From NCBI RefSeq assembly GCF_006335125.1, contig NZ_VDMO01000019.1, forward strand, positions 1 to 64,000: a stretch of 64,000 nt of DNA, in the 5' to 3' direction. This document shows, in pieces, positions 12,109 to 23,858 of the stretch. Under the pieces are notes generated by a model. The model had not been told where the DNA came from. It made no database searches and saw only the letters and a program-made list of their open reading frames with translations. The stretch is from Deinococcus radiopugnans ATCC 19172 (GTDB taxonomy: Bacteria > Deinococcota > Deinococci > Deinococcales > Deinococcaceae). Every line of letters begins with the position of its first letter. Position 1 is the stretch's first letter. The translations under genes and the position numbers were made by a program.

Positions 12109-12290
12109 ACACCGCGCCTGATGGGGAATTGGGGAGGTGTCTTGGCAGGGCAGACGGAGGGGAGCGGCTTCGCCGCGTCTAAGGGTCTGAAGGTCTGAGG
12201 GCTGGGCGTGGGTGGGGTCTTTGGAGGGCAGGGGGGCTGCTCACTGAACCCCTCCCGCCCCAACACCAACCCACCCTCTTCCACTTCTGC
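12109..12290. other. intergenic region glyA-phe leader
   Basis: No gene supported. The stretch is G-rich on the plus strand with a short tandem of GGTCTGA near 12184-12198 and a GCGGCTTCGCCGC hairpin near 12163-12176. It resembles non-coding spacer. Confidence 0.5.
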
Positions 12291-12296
12291 TACCCT
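12291..12296 (+). promoter_or_regulatory. -10 box of the phe operon
   Basis: TACCCT, 7 nt before an ATG at 12304. By the pattern used throughout this window, transcription would start at or next to that ATG. Confidence 0.5.
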
Positions 12297-12303
12297 TATT
12301 CCC

Positions 12304-12378
12304 ATGACGCCCCAGGCCGGTACACATCAGTTGGGTCTACCTTCGCCGTTTACCCGCTGTGGGGTTTCGCTGACTTAA
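12304..12378 (+). CDS. possible 24-codon leader peptide of pheS
   Basis: A short frame ATG-to-TAA, placed 7 nt after a TACCCT box and ending 17 nt before an intrinsic terminator that precedes pheS. Position and size fit an attenuation leader, but the peptide (MTPQAGTHQLGLPSPFTRCG, then VSLT) holds only one Phe. Classical phenylalanine-codon attenuation is therefore not clearly supported. The stretch may instead act purely as leader RNA. Confidence 0.3.
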   Translation: MTPQAGTHQLGLPSPFTRCGVSLT

Positions 12379-13479
<1,101 letters not shown>

Positions 13480-13481
13480 GG

Positions 13482-13940
13482 ATGGAGAGTGAGATTCTCA
13501 AGAACATACACCCCGCGCTGAGAATCGCCTGGGATGAGATGGGCGACTACGGAAAGCCAGCGTCAGAGGAGGATATTCAGGCTTTGCTTGCCGTTTTCCC
13601 AGACACGCCGCTGGATTATCTGGATATTGCCCGACAGCTTGAGATCGTCTCGCTCAACACTGTTTCCGACTTTCAATCCTCTTTCCAGTTTTTTCTTCTT
13701 TCCCCCGCCGATATTTTGGGCTGGCTTGAGTGGTATCCACACTTGCAAGAGCAGAGGCCTGGAGCCTTCTTTTTCGCCAACGATGGAGATACGGCTTTTC
13801 TGGTTGCGGAACATGGCGGGCAGCGCGGCGTTTTCAAGGTAGAAACTTCTGTTCCAGACTGGAATTACGCTAAATATCTCGCGCCCTCCATTCGGGAGCT
13901 GCTTTGCGGTGGAGTGGGCTGGGCTGAGGAGAATTCGTGA
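13482..13940 (+). CDS. SUKH/SMI1-KNR4-like protein
   Basis: A 152-aa protein beginning 3 nt after the pheS stop and overlapping the following Nudix start (GTGA). Features that recall the SMI1/KNR4 (SUKH) fold are an acidic helical N-terminus, PDTPLDYLDIARQL, GWLEWYPHL, and a strand-turn FFFANDGDTAFLVAE near the middle. SUKH proteins are common immunity proteins against toxins, but no toxin gene is adjacent. Base composition is less GC-biased than the neighbours (AT-rich stretch 13600-13800), suggesting later acquisition into the phe operon. The family call is tentative. Confidence 0.55.
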   Translation: MESEILKNIHPALRIAWDEMGDYGKPASEEDIQALLAVFPDTPLDYLDIARQLEIVSLNTVSDFQSSFQFFLLSPADILGWLEWYPHLQEQRPGAFFFANDGDTAFLVAEHGGQRGVFKVETSVPDWNYAKYLAPSIRELLCGGVGWAEENS

Positions 13941-14443
13941 ATTCGCCCGAAACCTTCGCCATCCCCTGCGTCGGCGCAATCATCCCCCGTGGAGTCGGCG
14001 GCGTGCGCTGCCTGCTGATTCAGGAGCGCCGCAAGCCGGGCGTGGGCATCGAGAACGGCATGCTGGAAGTGGCGGCGGGCAAGGTGCGCGCCTACGAGAA
14101 CGTGTTCGACGCCCTGCGCCGCGAGGTGGCCGAGGAAACCGGCCTGCGCCTGACCCGCATCGGGGGCGAGGAAACCGCCTTGACCCGCACCGTGAACGGC
14201 TACGCGGTCATGAGCTACACGCCGTTTTGCACCACCCAGAACCTGTCGGGCGGCTATTCGATCATCCTCCACAGCTTTCTCTGCGAGGCCGAGGGCGAGC
14301 TGCTCGCGCAGACGGACGAAACGAGAAATCTGCGCTGGCTGTCGCTGGATGAGTGCCGAACCCGCCTGCAAACCCGTCCCGAAGAGTTCTACCCGTTGCA
14401 CATCAACGCGCTCAGCCTGTATCTGGGCCAGGAGAAGCCATGA
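13937..14443 (+). CDS. Nudix hydrolase
   Basis: A 168-aa pyrophosphohydrolase with a complete Nudix box: G-x5-E (GKVRAYE) then x7 and REVAEETGL, all metal-binding Glu present. ADP-ribose pyrophosphatase-like spacing, with a Gly/Pro-rich N-terminus typical of nucleotide-sugar or ADP-ribose hydrolases. GTG start overlaps the TGA of the upstream gene; its own end overlaps the next Nudix start. Substrate is not readable. Confidence 0.85.
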   Translation: MNSPETFAIPCVGAIIPRGVGGVRCLLIQERRKPGVGIENGMLEVAAGKVRAYENVFDALRREVAEETGLRLTRIGGEETALTRTVNGYAVMSYTPFCTTQNLSGGYSIILHSFLCEAEGELLAQTDETRNLRWLSLDECRTRLQTRPEEFYPLHINALSLYLGQEKP

Positions 14444-14847
14444 GACCCCGCGCCGTCGGTATCCTCCTCAACGATCAAGCTCAAGTCCTCCTTATGCTGC
14501 GGAACAAGGCGGGCCGCGCCTACGCCACCCTGCCTGGCGGCGGCATTGAATCCGGCGAAACTCCTGCCGAAGCCTGCGCCCGCGAGCTGCTGGAAGAGGT
14601 CAATCTGGTGGTGGCGGTGGGCGAGGAAGTCCTCACGCTGGACAATCTGGACAACCACGAACACTATTTCCGCGTGTCCCACGTCTCCGGCGAGATGCGC
14701 CTGGGCGATGGCCCTGAGGGCATCCGTAACAGCGCCGAGAACTCGTACATGCCCCAGTGGGTGAATGTGTCCGAGCTGGACGCCGTGAATCTGGTGCCGG
14801 AGCAGGCGCGCGAGGTGGTTCGGGCACTCGCACAAATCGCTGGCTGA
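14440..14847 (+). CDS. Nudix hydrolase with altered box
   Basis: A 135-aa protein. GGGIESGETPAEACARELLEEV matches the Nudix box except that the Gly near its end is Asn (EEVNL instead of EExGU). The catalytic Glu residues are kept, so activity is plausible. It starts in an ATGA overlap with the previous Nudix gene (ATG at 14440). It ends 40 nt before pheT, which has its own ribosome binding site. Confidence 0.8.
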   Translation: MRPRAVGILLNDQAQVLLMLRNKAGRAYATLPGGGIESGETPAEACARELLEEVNLVVAVGEEVLTLDNLDNHEHYFRVSHVSGEMRLGDGPEGIRNSAENSYMPQWVNVSELDAVNLVPEQAREVVRALAQIAG

Positions 14848-14887
14848 GACTGCTTTTCTCCGATTCATCACCTTAAGAGGTTCCACC

Positions 14888-17347
<2,460 letters not shown>

Positions 17348-17371
17348 GAAAGCTTGAACAGGGGGTCAGGG

Positions 17372-18352
17372 CTAGGGGCTCTGGCCCCCTTTCCATACCC
17401 TCAAATTGTCCTGAATCAGCCTGCCGCTCAATTCCTCATCGTCTGGCAATTCGTCCGCGCCGAACCAGCCGACTTCCAGCACCTCGCCGTCCTGGGGGGT
17501 CAGTTCGCCCGATATACCTTGCGCCCGGTACAACACGGAAACGTTGTCCACCACGTCCCCGTGCGGGTAGGTGAAGCGGTAGCGCGGCCCGGCGAACATC
17601 TGGAGCGGCTCCAGCGTTTCAGCCCGCAGCCCCGTTTCCTCGAACAGTTCTCGCCGGGCGCAGTCCTCAAAGCTCTCGCCGGGTTCCAGGCTGCCCCCCG
17701 GCACCGTCCATTTTCCCGTTCCACCATGCCGCAGGAGCAGCAACCTGTTCTGCTCGTCCGTGACCAGCACGTTCGCGCCGGGGGCAAAGAGGGGGCGCGG
17801 CCCCACCAGTTTCCGCAAGTCCATCAGGTAATTGCCGACAGGCGGGGCGGGCGGCACGGGTTCCAGCGGCAACGGCGGCAGGCCCGCGCGCGAGCGCAGC
17901 ACGTTCAGGCTCTGGCGGTTGGCGTTGTTGCTCAATGGGGGCAGCTCATCCAGCGCGAACCAGCGCAGTTCCAGCGTCTCGCCGCTGTCGTCGGGCTGGG
18001 CATGTTCCAGCGCGGAGGCCGGCAGTGTGCCGCTTGCCCGCATCCCCACGATGTAGATTTCGTGGCCGTTGGGGTAGAGGTGAAACAGTTCGGGGCCGCT
18101 TTGCAGGCCGTCGGGCAGGGGGAGCAGCGCCAAGTCGGGACAGACCAGCCCTGTTTCCTCCAGCAACTCGCGCCGCGCGCCGGTCAGGAAATCCTCGCCG
18201 GGTTCCAGCGCGCCGCCGGGTTCCCCCCACAGGCCGTCGTCGCCCCGGCGTTGCAGCAGCACGCGGCCCGTTTCGTCCTGCAGCAGCACGCCGATGGCCG
18301 CGGCCACAAGCGGGCGGTTGCCCCACACTTTGCGCAGTTCGAGGATGGACAC
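17372..18352 (-). CDS. tandem double Nudix hydrolase
   Basis: A 326-aa protein made of two Nudix domains. Domain 1 (about 10-150) has GGALEPGEDFLTGARRELLEETG; domain 2 (about 185-315) has GGSLEPGESFEDCARRELFEETG. Both boxes are complete, so both halves may be active. A Pro-rich linker (PPLPLEPVPPAPPV) joins them. Start is GTG 18352, 7 nt after TAAGCT. It is convergent with pheT. Each half resembles small ADP-ribose/nucleotide hydrolases; substrates unknown. Confidence 0.9.
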   Translation of the reverse strand: MSILELRKVWGNRPLVAAAIGVLLQDETGRVLLQRRGDDGLWGEPGGALEPGEDFLTGARRELLEETGLVCPDLALLPLPDGLQSGPELFHLYPNGHEIYIVGMRASGTLPASALEHAQPDDSGETLELRWFALDELPPLSNNANRQSLNVLRSRAGLPPLPLEPVPPAPPVGNYLMDLRKLVGPRPLFAPGANVLVTDEQNRLLLLRHGGTGKWTVPGGSLEPGESFEDCARRELFEETGLRAETLEPLQMFAGPRYRFTYPHGDVVDNVSVLYRAQGISGELTPQDGEVLEVGWFGADELPDDEELSGRLIQDNLRVWKGGQSP

Positions 18353-18359
18353 GCCCGGC

Positions 18360-18365
18360 AGCTTA
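18360..18365 (-). promoter_or_regulatory. leaderless -10 box, tandem Nudix gene
   Basis: TAAGCT, 7 nt before the GTG at 18352. Confidence 0.55.
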
Positions 18366-19079
18366 GCCCGGCGGCCCGGTCAGCTCGTCCGGCTCGTGGG
18401 GATCGAGGGCCAGCAGCACCATCTGCACGAGGTAGGGCTGGGTGCCCTTGATTCGGCCACTGTGTTTATTCCCGGCACTGTGTTCACTCCCAGCACTGTG
18501 CTGCCCCAGCAGTTCGCGCCACTCGTCCAGCAGGCCTGACATGCGGCGGGCAGTGGCGTCGTCCAGCCACATCACGCCCATGAAATCGCGGCTCGGAAAG
18601 GCAGCCAGCACCTCTGCCCCCGGCACTTCGGTCTCGGAATGCACCTTGCCCTGCCCGTCGCGGTAGATCAGCCGGGCGTGGTGGTCAAGGCGCTGCAAGC
18701 GGCGGCCCGAGGCCCGTGCCCGCAGCCGGTCATAGGGAGCGCTGTGCCGGATGACCTGCGCCTCCAGATCGGCAAACGGAGTCAGGGTGAACGGCACCTG
18801 CAGCCCACCCGGCGCGCGGTACAGCCGAACCGGACGGCCCGCCCGCCGTTCCTGCCCCACCTCCTGCAGCAGGCCGGCCTTCAGGAACTGCCGCACGCGG
18901 TACAGCATGCGCTCCACGCTGACCCCGGCCTCCCCGGCAGCGGCGGCGGCCCCCAGCGTGCGTCCCATGAATGGTTCCAGATGCCGGAGCGCCACCGGAT
19001 CGCTGAGCAGCCGGGCCTGTTCGGGCGTGCTGGCCGTGAACCACTCGCCCCTGTACGAACCCAAAACGGTGTGCGGCAT
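18363..19079 (-). CDS. winged-helix transcriptional regulator
   Basis: A 238-aa protein with an HTH-like N-terminal region (LEPFMGRTLGAAAAAGEAGVSVERMLYRVRQFLKAGLL, about residues 33-72), then RRAGRPVRLYR, which looks like the wing of an ArsR-type domain. The C-terminal half is unknown, with a low-complexity insert of three hexapeptides (HSAGSE, HSAGNK, HSGRIK) near residues 194-211. Divergent from the MFS gene with a shared -10 region, so it likely regulates that transporter. Effector unknown. Confidence 0.7.
   Translation of the reverse strand: MPHTVLGSYRGEWFTASTPEQARLLSDPVALRHLEPFMGRTLGAAAAAGEAGVSVERMLYRVRQFLKAGLLQEVGQERRAGRPVRLYRAPGGLQVPFTLTPFADLEAQVIRHSAPYDRLRARASGRRLQRLDHHARLIYRDGQGKVHSETEVPGAEVLAAFPSRDFMGVMWLDDATARRMSGLLDEWRELLGQHSAGSEHSAGNKHSGRIKGTQPYLVQMVLLALDPHEPDELTGPPG
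18447..18500. repeat. three tandem 18-bp repeats inside regulator gene
   Basis: Three imperfect 18-bp units (18447-18464, 18465-18482, 18483-18500), each ending in CACTGTG on the plus strand. They encode the hexapeptides HSAGSE, HSAGNK and HSGRIK in the regulator. Likely slippage-prone length variation. Confidence 0.7.
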
Positions 19080-19085
19080 TTTCGG

Positions 19086-19092
19086 TAGCGTA
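19086..19092. promoter_or_regulatory. overlapping divergent -10 boxes
   Basis: GGTAGCGTACC is nearly palindromic. On the minus strand TACGCT (19087-19092) lies 7 nt before the regulator ATG at 19079. On the plus strand TAGCGT (19086-19091) lies 18 nt before the MFS ATG at 19110. One site could serve both directions, so the two genes would compete for polymerase. Confidence 0.5.
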
Positions 19093-19109
19093 CCCCGGAA
19101 GCTGGCGTC

Positions 19110-20366
19110 ATGACCACCCTCTCTGCGGCCCCCACCCTGCCCCGCGCATTCTGGCTGTACTGGGCCGGCGTGTCCCTAACCGCGCTGGGCGACGCCATCG
19201 TCTACGTCGCCCTGCCGTACCTGGCCCTGGCGGCGGGCGGCGGCCTGAAGGGTGCGGGGGCGGTGGGGCTAGTGGTGCTGGCCGGCAGCCTGCCCCGGTT
19301 CCTGGGGCCAGTGCTGGGTGGGCTGGCAGACCGGCTGGCCCCGCGCGGCCTGCTGGCCCTCAGCGCCGGGATTCGCGGGCTGGCGGTGCTGGCGGTGGGG
19401 CTGTGGGGGCAGTTCGGCACGTTGCCGCTGGCGGCGCTGCTGGCCCTGGCCTTCGTGAACGGTCTGCTGTCCACGCTGGCCTACACGGCGGGCAGCGCGC
19501 TGGTGCCGCGTGTCGTCGCGCCGGAAGCCCTGGCCCGCGCCAACAGCCTGAGCAGCGGCGCCCTGATGGGCGCGCCGCTGCTGGGCTACGGGCTGGGCGG
19601 CGGGCTGATTCACGCCGCCGGGGCAGCGGGCGCGTTGCTGGTAAGCGTGCCGCTGGTGCTGGCTCTGTGTGCGGCGGCGCTGGCCCTGCCCCACCTGCCC
19701 GCCGCGCAGGAGGGCAGTCGGCCCCGGCCCCTCGCCGATCTGCGTGAGGGTCTGGGCGTCATCCGCTCGTCGCCGCTGCTGCTGGCCCTGCTGGGCATGA
19801 GCTTCGCGCTGAACCTCGCCATGAACGTCATGAACACCCGCGCCCCGCTGCAGATGGCGCTGCACGGGCGCGGGGCCGCCGACTACGCCGTCTTCGAGAT
19901 GCTGATCTCCGGTGGGGTGCTGCTGGGCATCGTGCTGGTCACGCCGCTGACGGCCCGCTGGTCACTCGACGCCCTGATCGGCGCGGGGCGCTGGGTGCTG
20001 CTGGCCGGAGCGCTGGGCTTCATCTTCGTTCCCATTCCCGCGTGGTGGGCCGGGGCCGCCGTGTTCGGCCTCGGCCTGGGCCTGCTGGAAGTGGCCGCCA
20101 CCACACGTTCCCAGCAACTGACAGGTCTGGAGGTGCGCGGCCGCGTGATCGGCGCGCTGATGGGCGTCAACGCCGTGGCCCTGAGCCTGGGCGCGGGCCT
20201 GGCCGCCCTGCCGCTGCCCACCCCGGGGCTGATGCTGGGTCTGGCGCTGTTGCTGCTGGCGCTGATGCCGCTGTGGCCGCTGGCGCTGCGCCGGCCGCAG
20301 GGTCAGCGCCTCAGCGCGTCCTCCAGTGCCTCGGCAAAGGCGTCCTCGTCGTCCAGCCACGGGTAG
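19110..20366 (+). CDS. MFS transporter
   Basis: A 418-aa integral membrane protein with about 12 hydrophobic segments. The loop 2-3 motif GGLADRLAPRGLL (G-x3-D-R/K-x-G-R-R type) is characteristic of the major facilitator superfamily, efflux-like. Divergent from the winged-helix regulator, which suggests regulated drug or metabolite export. The 3' end (last about 20 codons, Ser-rich) overlaps the convergent hydrolase gene by 64 bp, an unusual overlap. Confidence 0.9.
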   Translation: MTTLSAAPTLPRAFWLYWAGVSLTALGDAIVYVALPYLALAAGGGLKGAGAVGLVVLAGSLPRFLGPVLGGLADRLAPRGLLALSAGIRGLAVLAVGLWGQFGTLPLAALLALAFVNGLLSTLAYTAGSALVPRVVAPEALARANSLSSGALMGAPLLGYGLGGGLIHAAGAAGALLVSVPLVLALCAAALALPHLPAAQEGSRPRPLADLREGLGVIRSSPLLLALLGMSFALNLAMNVMNTRAPLQMALHGRGAADYAVFEMLISGGVLLGIVLVTPLTARWSLDALIGAGRWVLLAGALGFIFVPIPAWWAGAAVFGLGLGLLEVAATTRSQQLTGLEVRGRVIGALMGVNAVALSLGAGLAALPLPTPGLMLGLALLLLALMPLWPLALRRPQGQRLSASSSASAKASSSSSHG

Positions 20367-21262
20367 TGGCCGGTGTCCAGCACGGTCACGTCGGCGTCGG
20401 CCAGATCGGCCAGGTACTGCACCTGTTCGGGGTAGCTGGTGCGGTCCTGCACGCCCACGATCACGTACACCGGGCGGCGGATTTCGGCCAGGAAGGGCAG
20501 GTATTCAAATTCCCACATGCCCTGGTGGACCAGCGCCTCCTGCACCTCGCCGCCGCCCACCAGCTGACTTTCCACGTCCACGAATTCCAGCCTCATGCGG
20601 CTGGGCGCGTCCACGAATTCCAGGGCGTTCAGCAGATCGCGGGCGTTGAGCAGCGTGAAGGCGGCCTCCACCCGCGCGCCCCCCACCTGCGGGTGCTGGC
20701 CTTCAGGGGTGCTGGCGCGAATGGCGACGGCGGGATCGTCGAGTGCCACGCCGCGCAGGGCGCTGGCCTCACTGAGCAGGGTCAGGGCCAGCGCCGGAAA
20801 ATGAATCCAGGGGCCGACGACGATCACCCGCTCGGTCTGCGCCGGGTGGCGGCGGGCGTACTCCAGGGCGATCAGCGCGCCGAAGCCGTGGCCCAGCGGC
20901 ACGATCTTGTCCAGTTCCAGATGGTCGCGCACGGCCTCCAGGTCGGCCACCAGCGTGTCCAGATCCAGGGTGTCGTGGCCCTGCTCGGTGTCTTCCAGCG
21001 GGCCGCTGCGGCCACTGCCGCGCCCGTCCAGATAGACAATAGGGCGCTCCAGCGATTCTCCGAACAGCTCCCGGAAGGAATAGCTGTTGTAGCCGGGGCC
21101 GCCGTGCAGGAAGACCAGCGGCGTCTCGCCGGAGTCCAGATTGCCCGAGACCTCGAAATACAGGTCGGCCCCGTTCAGGCGCTCGATGTAGACGCCCTCG
21201 CCCAGCCCATCCGCTTCCATGTCGTCCCCAAAAAAATCGTCCTGTGCTGCGTCGCCGGTCAT
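20303..21262 (-). CDS. alpha/beta-hydrolase without nucleophile serine
   Basis: A 319-aa alpha/beta-hydrolase of the proline-iminopeptidase-like group. It keeps the oxyanion motif HGGPGYNSYSF (53-63), DGRGSGRS, a C-terminal Asp (GVQDRTSYPEQ) and His (LDTGHYPW). The nucleophile elbow reads GHGFG (124-128) instead of GxSxG: the position expected for Ser, residue 126, is Gly (codon GGC at 20887-20885). Either the enzyme is inactive or it has another role such as binding or signalling. Starts at ATG 21262, 6 nt from TAGACT. Confidence 0.85.
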   Translation of the reverse strand: MTGDAAQDDFFGDDMEADGLGEGVYIERLNGADLYFEVSGNLDSGETPLVFLHGGPGYNSYSFRELFGESLERPIVYLDGRGSGRSGPLEDTEQGHDTLDLDTLVADLEAVRDHLELDKIVPLGHGFGALIALEYARRHPAQTERVIVVGPWIHFPALALTLLSEASALRGVALDDPAVAIRASTPEGQHPQVGGARVEAAFTLLNARDLLNALEFVDAPSRMRLEFVDVESQLVGGGEVQEALVHQGMWEFEYLPFLAEIRRPVYVIVGVQDRTSYPEQVQYLADLADADVTVLDTGHYPWLDDEDAFAEALEDALRR

Positions 21263-21268
21263 GGGGGC

Positions 21269-21274
21269 AGTCTA
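21269..21274 (-). promoter_or_regulatory. leaderless -10 box, alpha/beta-hydrolase
   Basis: TAGACT, 6 nt before the ATG at 21262. Confidence 0.6.
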
Positions 21275-21299
21275 AAGCAGCCTTCCGGGGCCACCGCGT

Positions 21300-21305
21300 T
21301 ACGCT
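21300..21305 (+). promoter_or_regulatory. leaderless -10 box, 99-aa gene
   Basis: TACGCT, 7 nt before the ATG at 21313. Confidence 0.55.
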
Positions 21306-21312
21306 GGCGGGC

Positions 21313-21612
21313 ATGACCTATTCACCCTCACCCGGCGACGTGCAGGGCATCGCCTTCACCCTGGACGGCGTGGACGAGCTGACCTTCGCGCGCATTCTGC
21401 GGGACGTGATGCATGACGCTGCTTTTGGCCGGCCGCTGCAGATCCAGGCGCAGGAGCCGCGCCCTGGCCTCAGCGCCCGGCTGACCGTGGCCTTCCGGCG
21501 GCAGGACCGCACGCGGGCGGTGGCGGCCATGCAGCGCCTGAAAACGCTGCTGCTGCGTCACGGCGTGCAGGTGGATTCGGTGCATGTTCCGGAGGCAGAT
21601 GAAGCTTCCTAA
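21313..21612 (+). CDS. small conserved-looking protein, unknown
   Basis: A 99-aa soluble protein with alternating strand/helix character (FTLDGVDELTFARILRDVMHD, then LTVAFRRQDRTRAVAAMQRL). It is a compact acidic/basic mix with no signal peptide, Cys pair or recognised motif. It has its own leaderless promoter, divergent from the serine-less hydrolase (the start codons lie 50 bp apart). Function unknown. Confidence 0.65.
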   Translation: MTYSPSPGDVQGIAFTLDGVDELTFARILRDVMHDAAFGRPLQIQAQEPRPGLSARLTVAFRRQDRTRAVAAMQRLKTLLLRHGVQVDSVHVPEADEAS

Positions 21613-21827
21613 AGGCTCAGCCCGTTCCTGAAGAAAATGCAAGGCGCCGTTAAGAACGCGTAAACCGTTTTTGCGCGCCCATAGGCGGGCCGCCGCCTAC
21701 CATGTCCCAAAGCAGAGGAGACCTCTCAGCAGCCGGCGCGGAGTCTCACGGGCGGGGCCGCCTTCCCCTCTCGCTGACACAGCGCTTTTTTCGTGGCCTT
21801 CTACAGGTGCCTCACAAGAGGGTGATT
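21613..21827. other. upstream region of response regulator
   Basis: About 215 bp without a clear gene. A TACCAT sequence near 21697 sits just before an in-frame ATG (21702), so a longer N-terminus cannot be wholly excluded; a TACAGG near 21802 and the ribosome binding site support the shorter start. No palindrome that would mark an operator was found. Confidence 0.4.
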
Positions 21828-22496
<669 letters not shown>

Positions 22497-22606
22497 GCTC
22501 ACCCAGTCCGGGGGTGGTATCGACTGCTCCCATCCCATGCCAGCCTGGCTTGAGGACGGCGACAACATGCCCCACAGGTCTCTTCCGCTGACGCGTCTTC
22601 GTGGTT

Positions 22607-22612
22607 TACGCT
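22607..22612 (+). promoter_or_regulatory. leaderless -10 box, DUF3298-like gene
   Basis: TACGCT, 6 nt before the ATG at 22619; it decides that start. Confidence 0.55.
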
Positions 22613-22618
22613 GTCGCC

Positions 22619-23704
22619 ATGCACCGATGGCTGTTTCCCGCTGTCCTCCTCCTGTCGGCTTCGGCGGGGGCACAGGACCTGCAGAAGTGTGGCGGCCTTT
22701 CCAACCCGCCAGCGTGGGTACGTTCCGGCGTGTATGCGGGTGTGCTGGGCGCCAAAGAAATCACGCTGGGGCTGAACCCCAGGCAGGCAGAGGGCAACCG
22801 TTACTTCTACGCGGGCCAGGCCAACGAGCTGCGCCTGACCCCCTTCCATTCCGGCGAGACCCTGATCCTGCAGGAAGAGGTTCGTAAGTCGCTGGGCGCG
22901 GCCCCGGTGGTGACCGGCTGTTTTACCCTGGTGCGGGCAGAGGGCGCGCTGCGCGGCAGCTGGAAAGCGCCGGGCACGTCCACAACGCTGAAGGTCAGCC
23001 TGGAGCCGCTGAACGTGGCGCGGTTGCCGCTGAAACTGCCGTCCTCGCCGGGCCTGCTCCGGCTGCGCGGCCGTGATCCGCTGGCGTTTGTCCGGCTCAA
23101 CCATGCCTGGGTGGTGTCTGCCGACGGTCAGCGCCTGCGTGAGCCGCTGTCGGGCCTGGACTACCCGCGCCTGCCGCAGGCCACCCCTGCACTTCAGGCG
23201 GCCCTGCAGGACCGGCTGCTGTCGCACGCCGTCAATGCGTTGGCGTGCGCCATGGATCTGCCGGAAAACAGCGGCGGCGAGGGCTACGGCCTGAGCACAG
23301 ACGTGACCCTGCTGACGCCCCGGCTGCTCAGCCTGCGGGAGGACATCAATTCCTACTGCGGCGGCGCGCATCCCGACACCGCCACCACGGGGCTGATTCT
23401 GGACCGGGCCAGCGGGCGGCCGGTGCCGCTGTCGGCCCTGTGGCCCAGCCTGACGGCGGCCCGGCTCAAGGCGCTGTACCTGGGTGCGGCCACCTCTGAT
23501 CCGGCGTCCGAGTGCGACGACGTGTTGCGTGAGATGCAGGACCGCTTCGCCGTCTCCCTGGGCAGCGGTGGGCTGAGCCTGACACCCACCTCGCTGCCCC
23601 ACGTCGTGTCGGCCTGCGCCGAAAGCGTGGTGATTCCGTTGGGGCAACTTCGGCGCGGGGCTAACACCGCTTCACGTTATTTTGCGGATCTTTATCCGAG
23701 ATAG
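22619..23704 (+). CDS. secreted DUF3298-like protein
   Basis: A 361-aa exported protein with a signal peptide (LFPAVLLLSASAGAQ). The C-terminal region has INSYCGGAHPDTATTGLILDRASGRPVPLSALW, matching the pattern of DUF3298/RsiV-type domains (a Y-x-G-G-A-H-P loop and a D-x-x-T-G-K strand-turn). In other bacteria this domain occurs in anti-sigma and penicillin-binding-associated proteins. The N-terminal half is unassigned. Several Cys occur, suggesting disulphides outside the cytoplasm. Confidence 0.7.
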   Translation: MHRWLFPAVLLLSASAGAQDLQKCGGLSNPPAWVRSGVYAGVLGAKEITLGLNPRQAEGNRYFYAGQANELRLTPFHSGETLILQEEVRKSLGAAPVVTGCFTLVRAEGALRGSWKAPGTSTTLKVSLEPLNVARLPLKLPSSPGLLRLRGRDPLAFVRLNHAWVVSADGQRLREPLSGLDYPRLPQATPALQAALQDRLLSHAVNALACAMDLPENSGGEGYGLSTDVTLLTPRLLSLREDINSYCGGAHPDTATTGLILDRASGRPVPLSALWPSLTAARLKALYLGAATSDPASECDDVLREMQDRFAVSLGSGGLSLTPTSLPHVVSACAESVVIPLGQLRRGANTASRYFADLYPR

Positions 23705-23756
23705 GGCGTGCGAGATGGTGATGGAGCAATCTGACGCTGAAACAGGCAGAAAACGC

Positions 23757-23797
23757 CAGGAGCGCAACGGGAAGTCTATTCTTCCGCTGCGCTCCTG
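23757..23797. repeat. large imperfect hairpin between convergent genes
   Basis: CAGGAGCGCA at 23757-23766 pairs with TGCGCTCCTG at 23788-23797 (10 bp). Inside, GGGAAG faces CTTCC. There is no T run on either side, so it is not a standard intrinsic terminator. It lies between the ends of the genes at 22619-23704 and 23859-24278 and may terminate both. Confidence 0.5.
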
Positions 23798-23858
23798 TGG
23801 AACAGGTCTGAATTAACGGCTCTGGCAGATCAATGCCGCAGAAACAGACTGCCGATGT

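Noticed and set aside
12093..12305. 70-aa minus-strand frame in the glyA-phe gap
   Set aside because: Pro-rich, no ribosome binding site or -10 box, ends in the glyA start.
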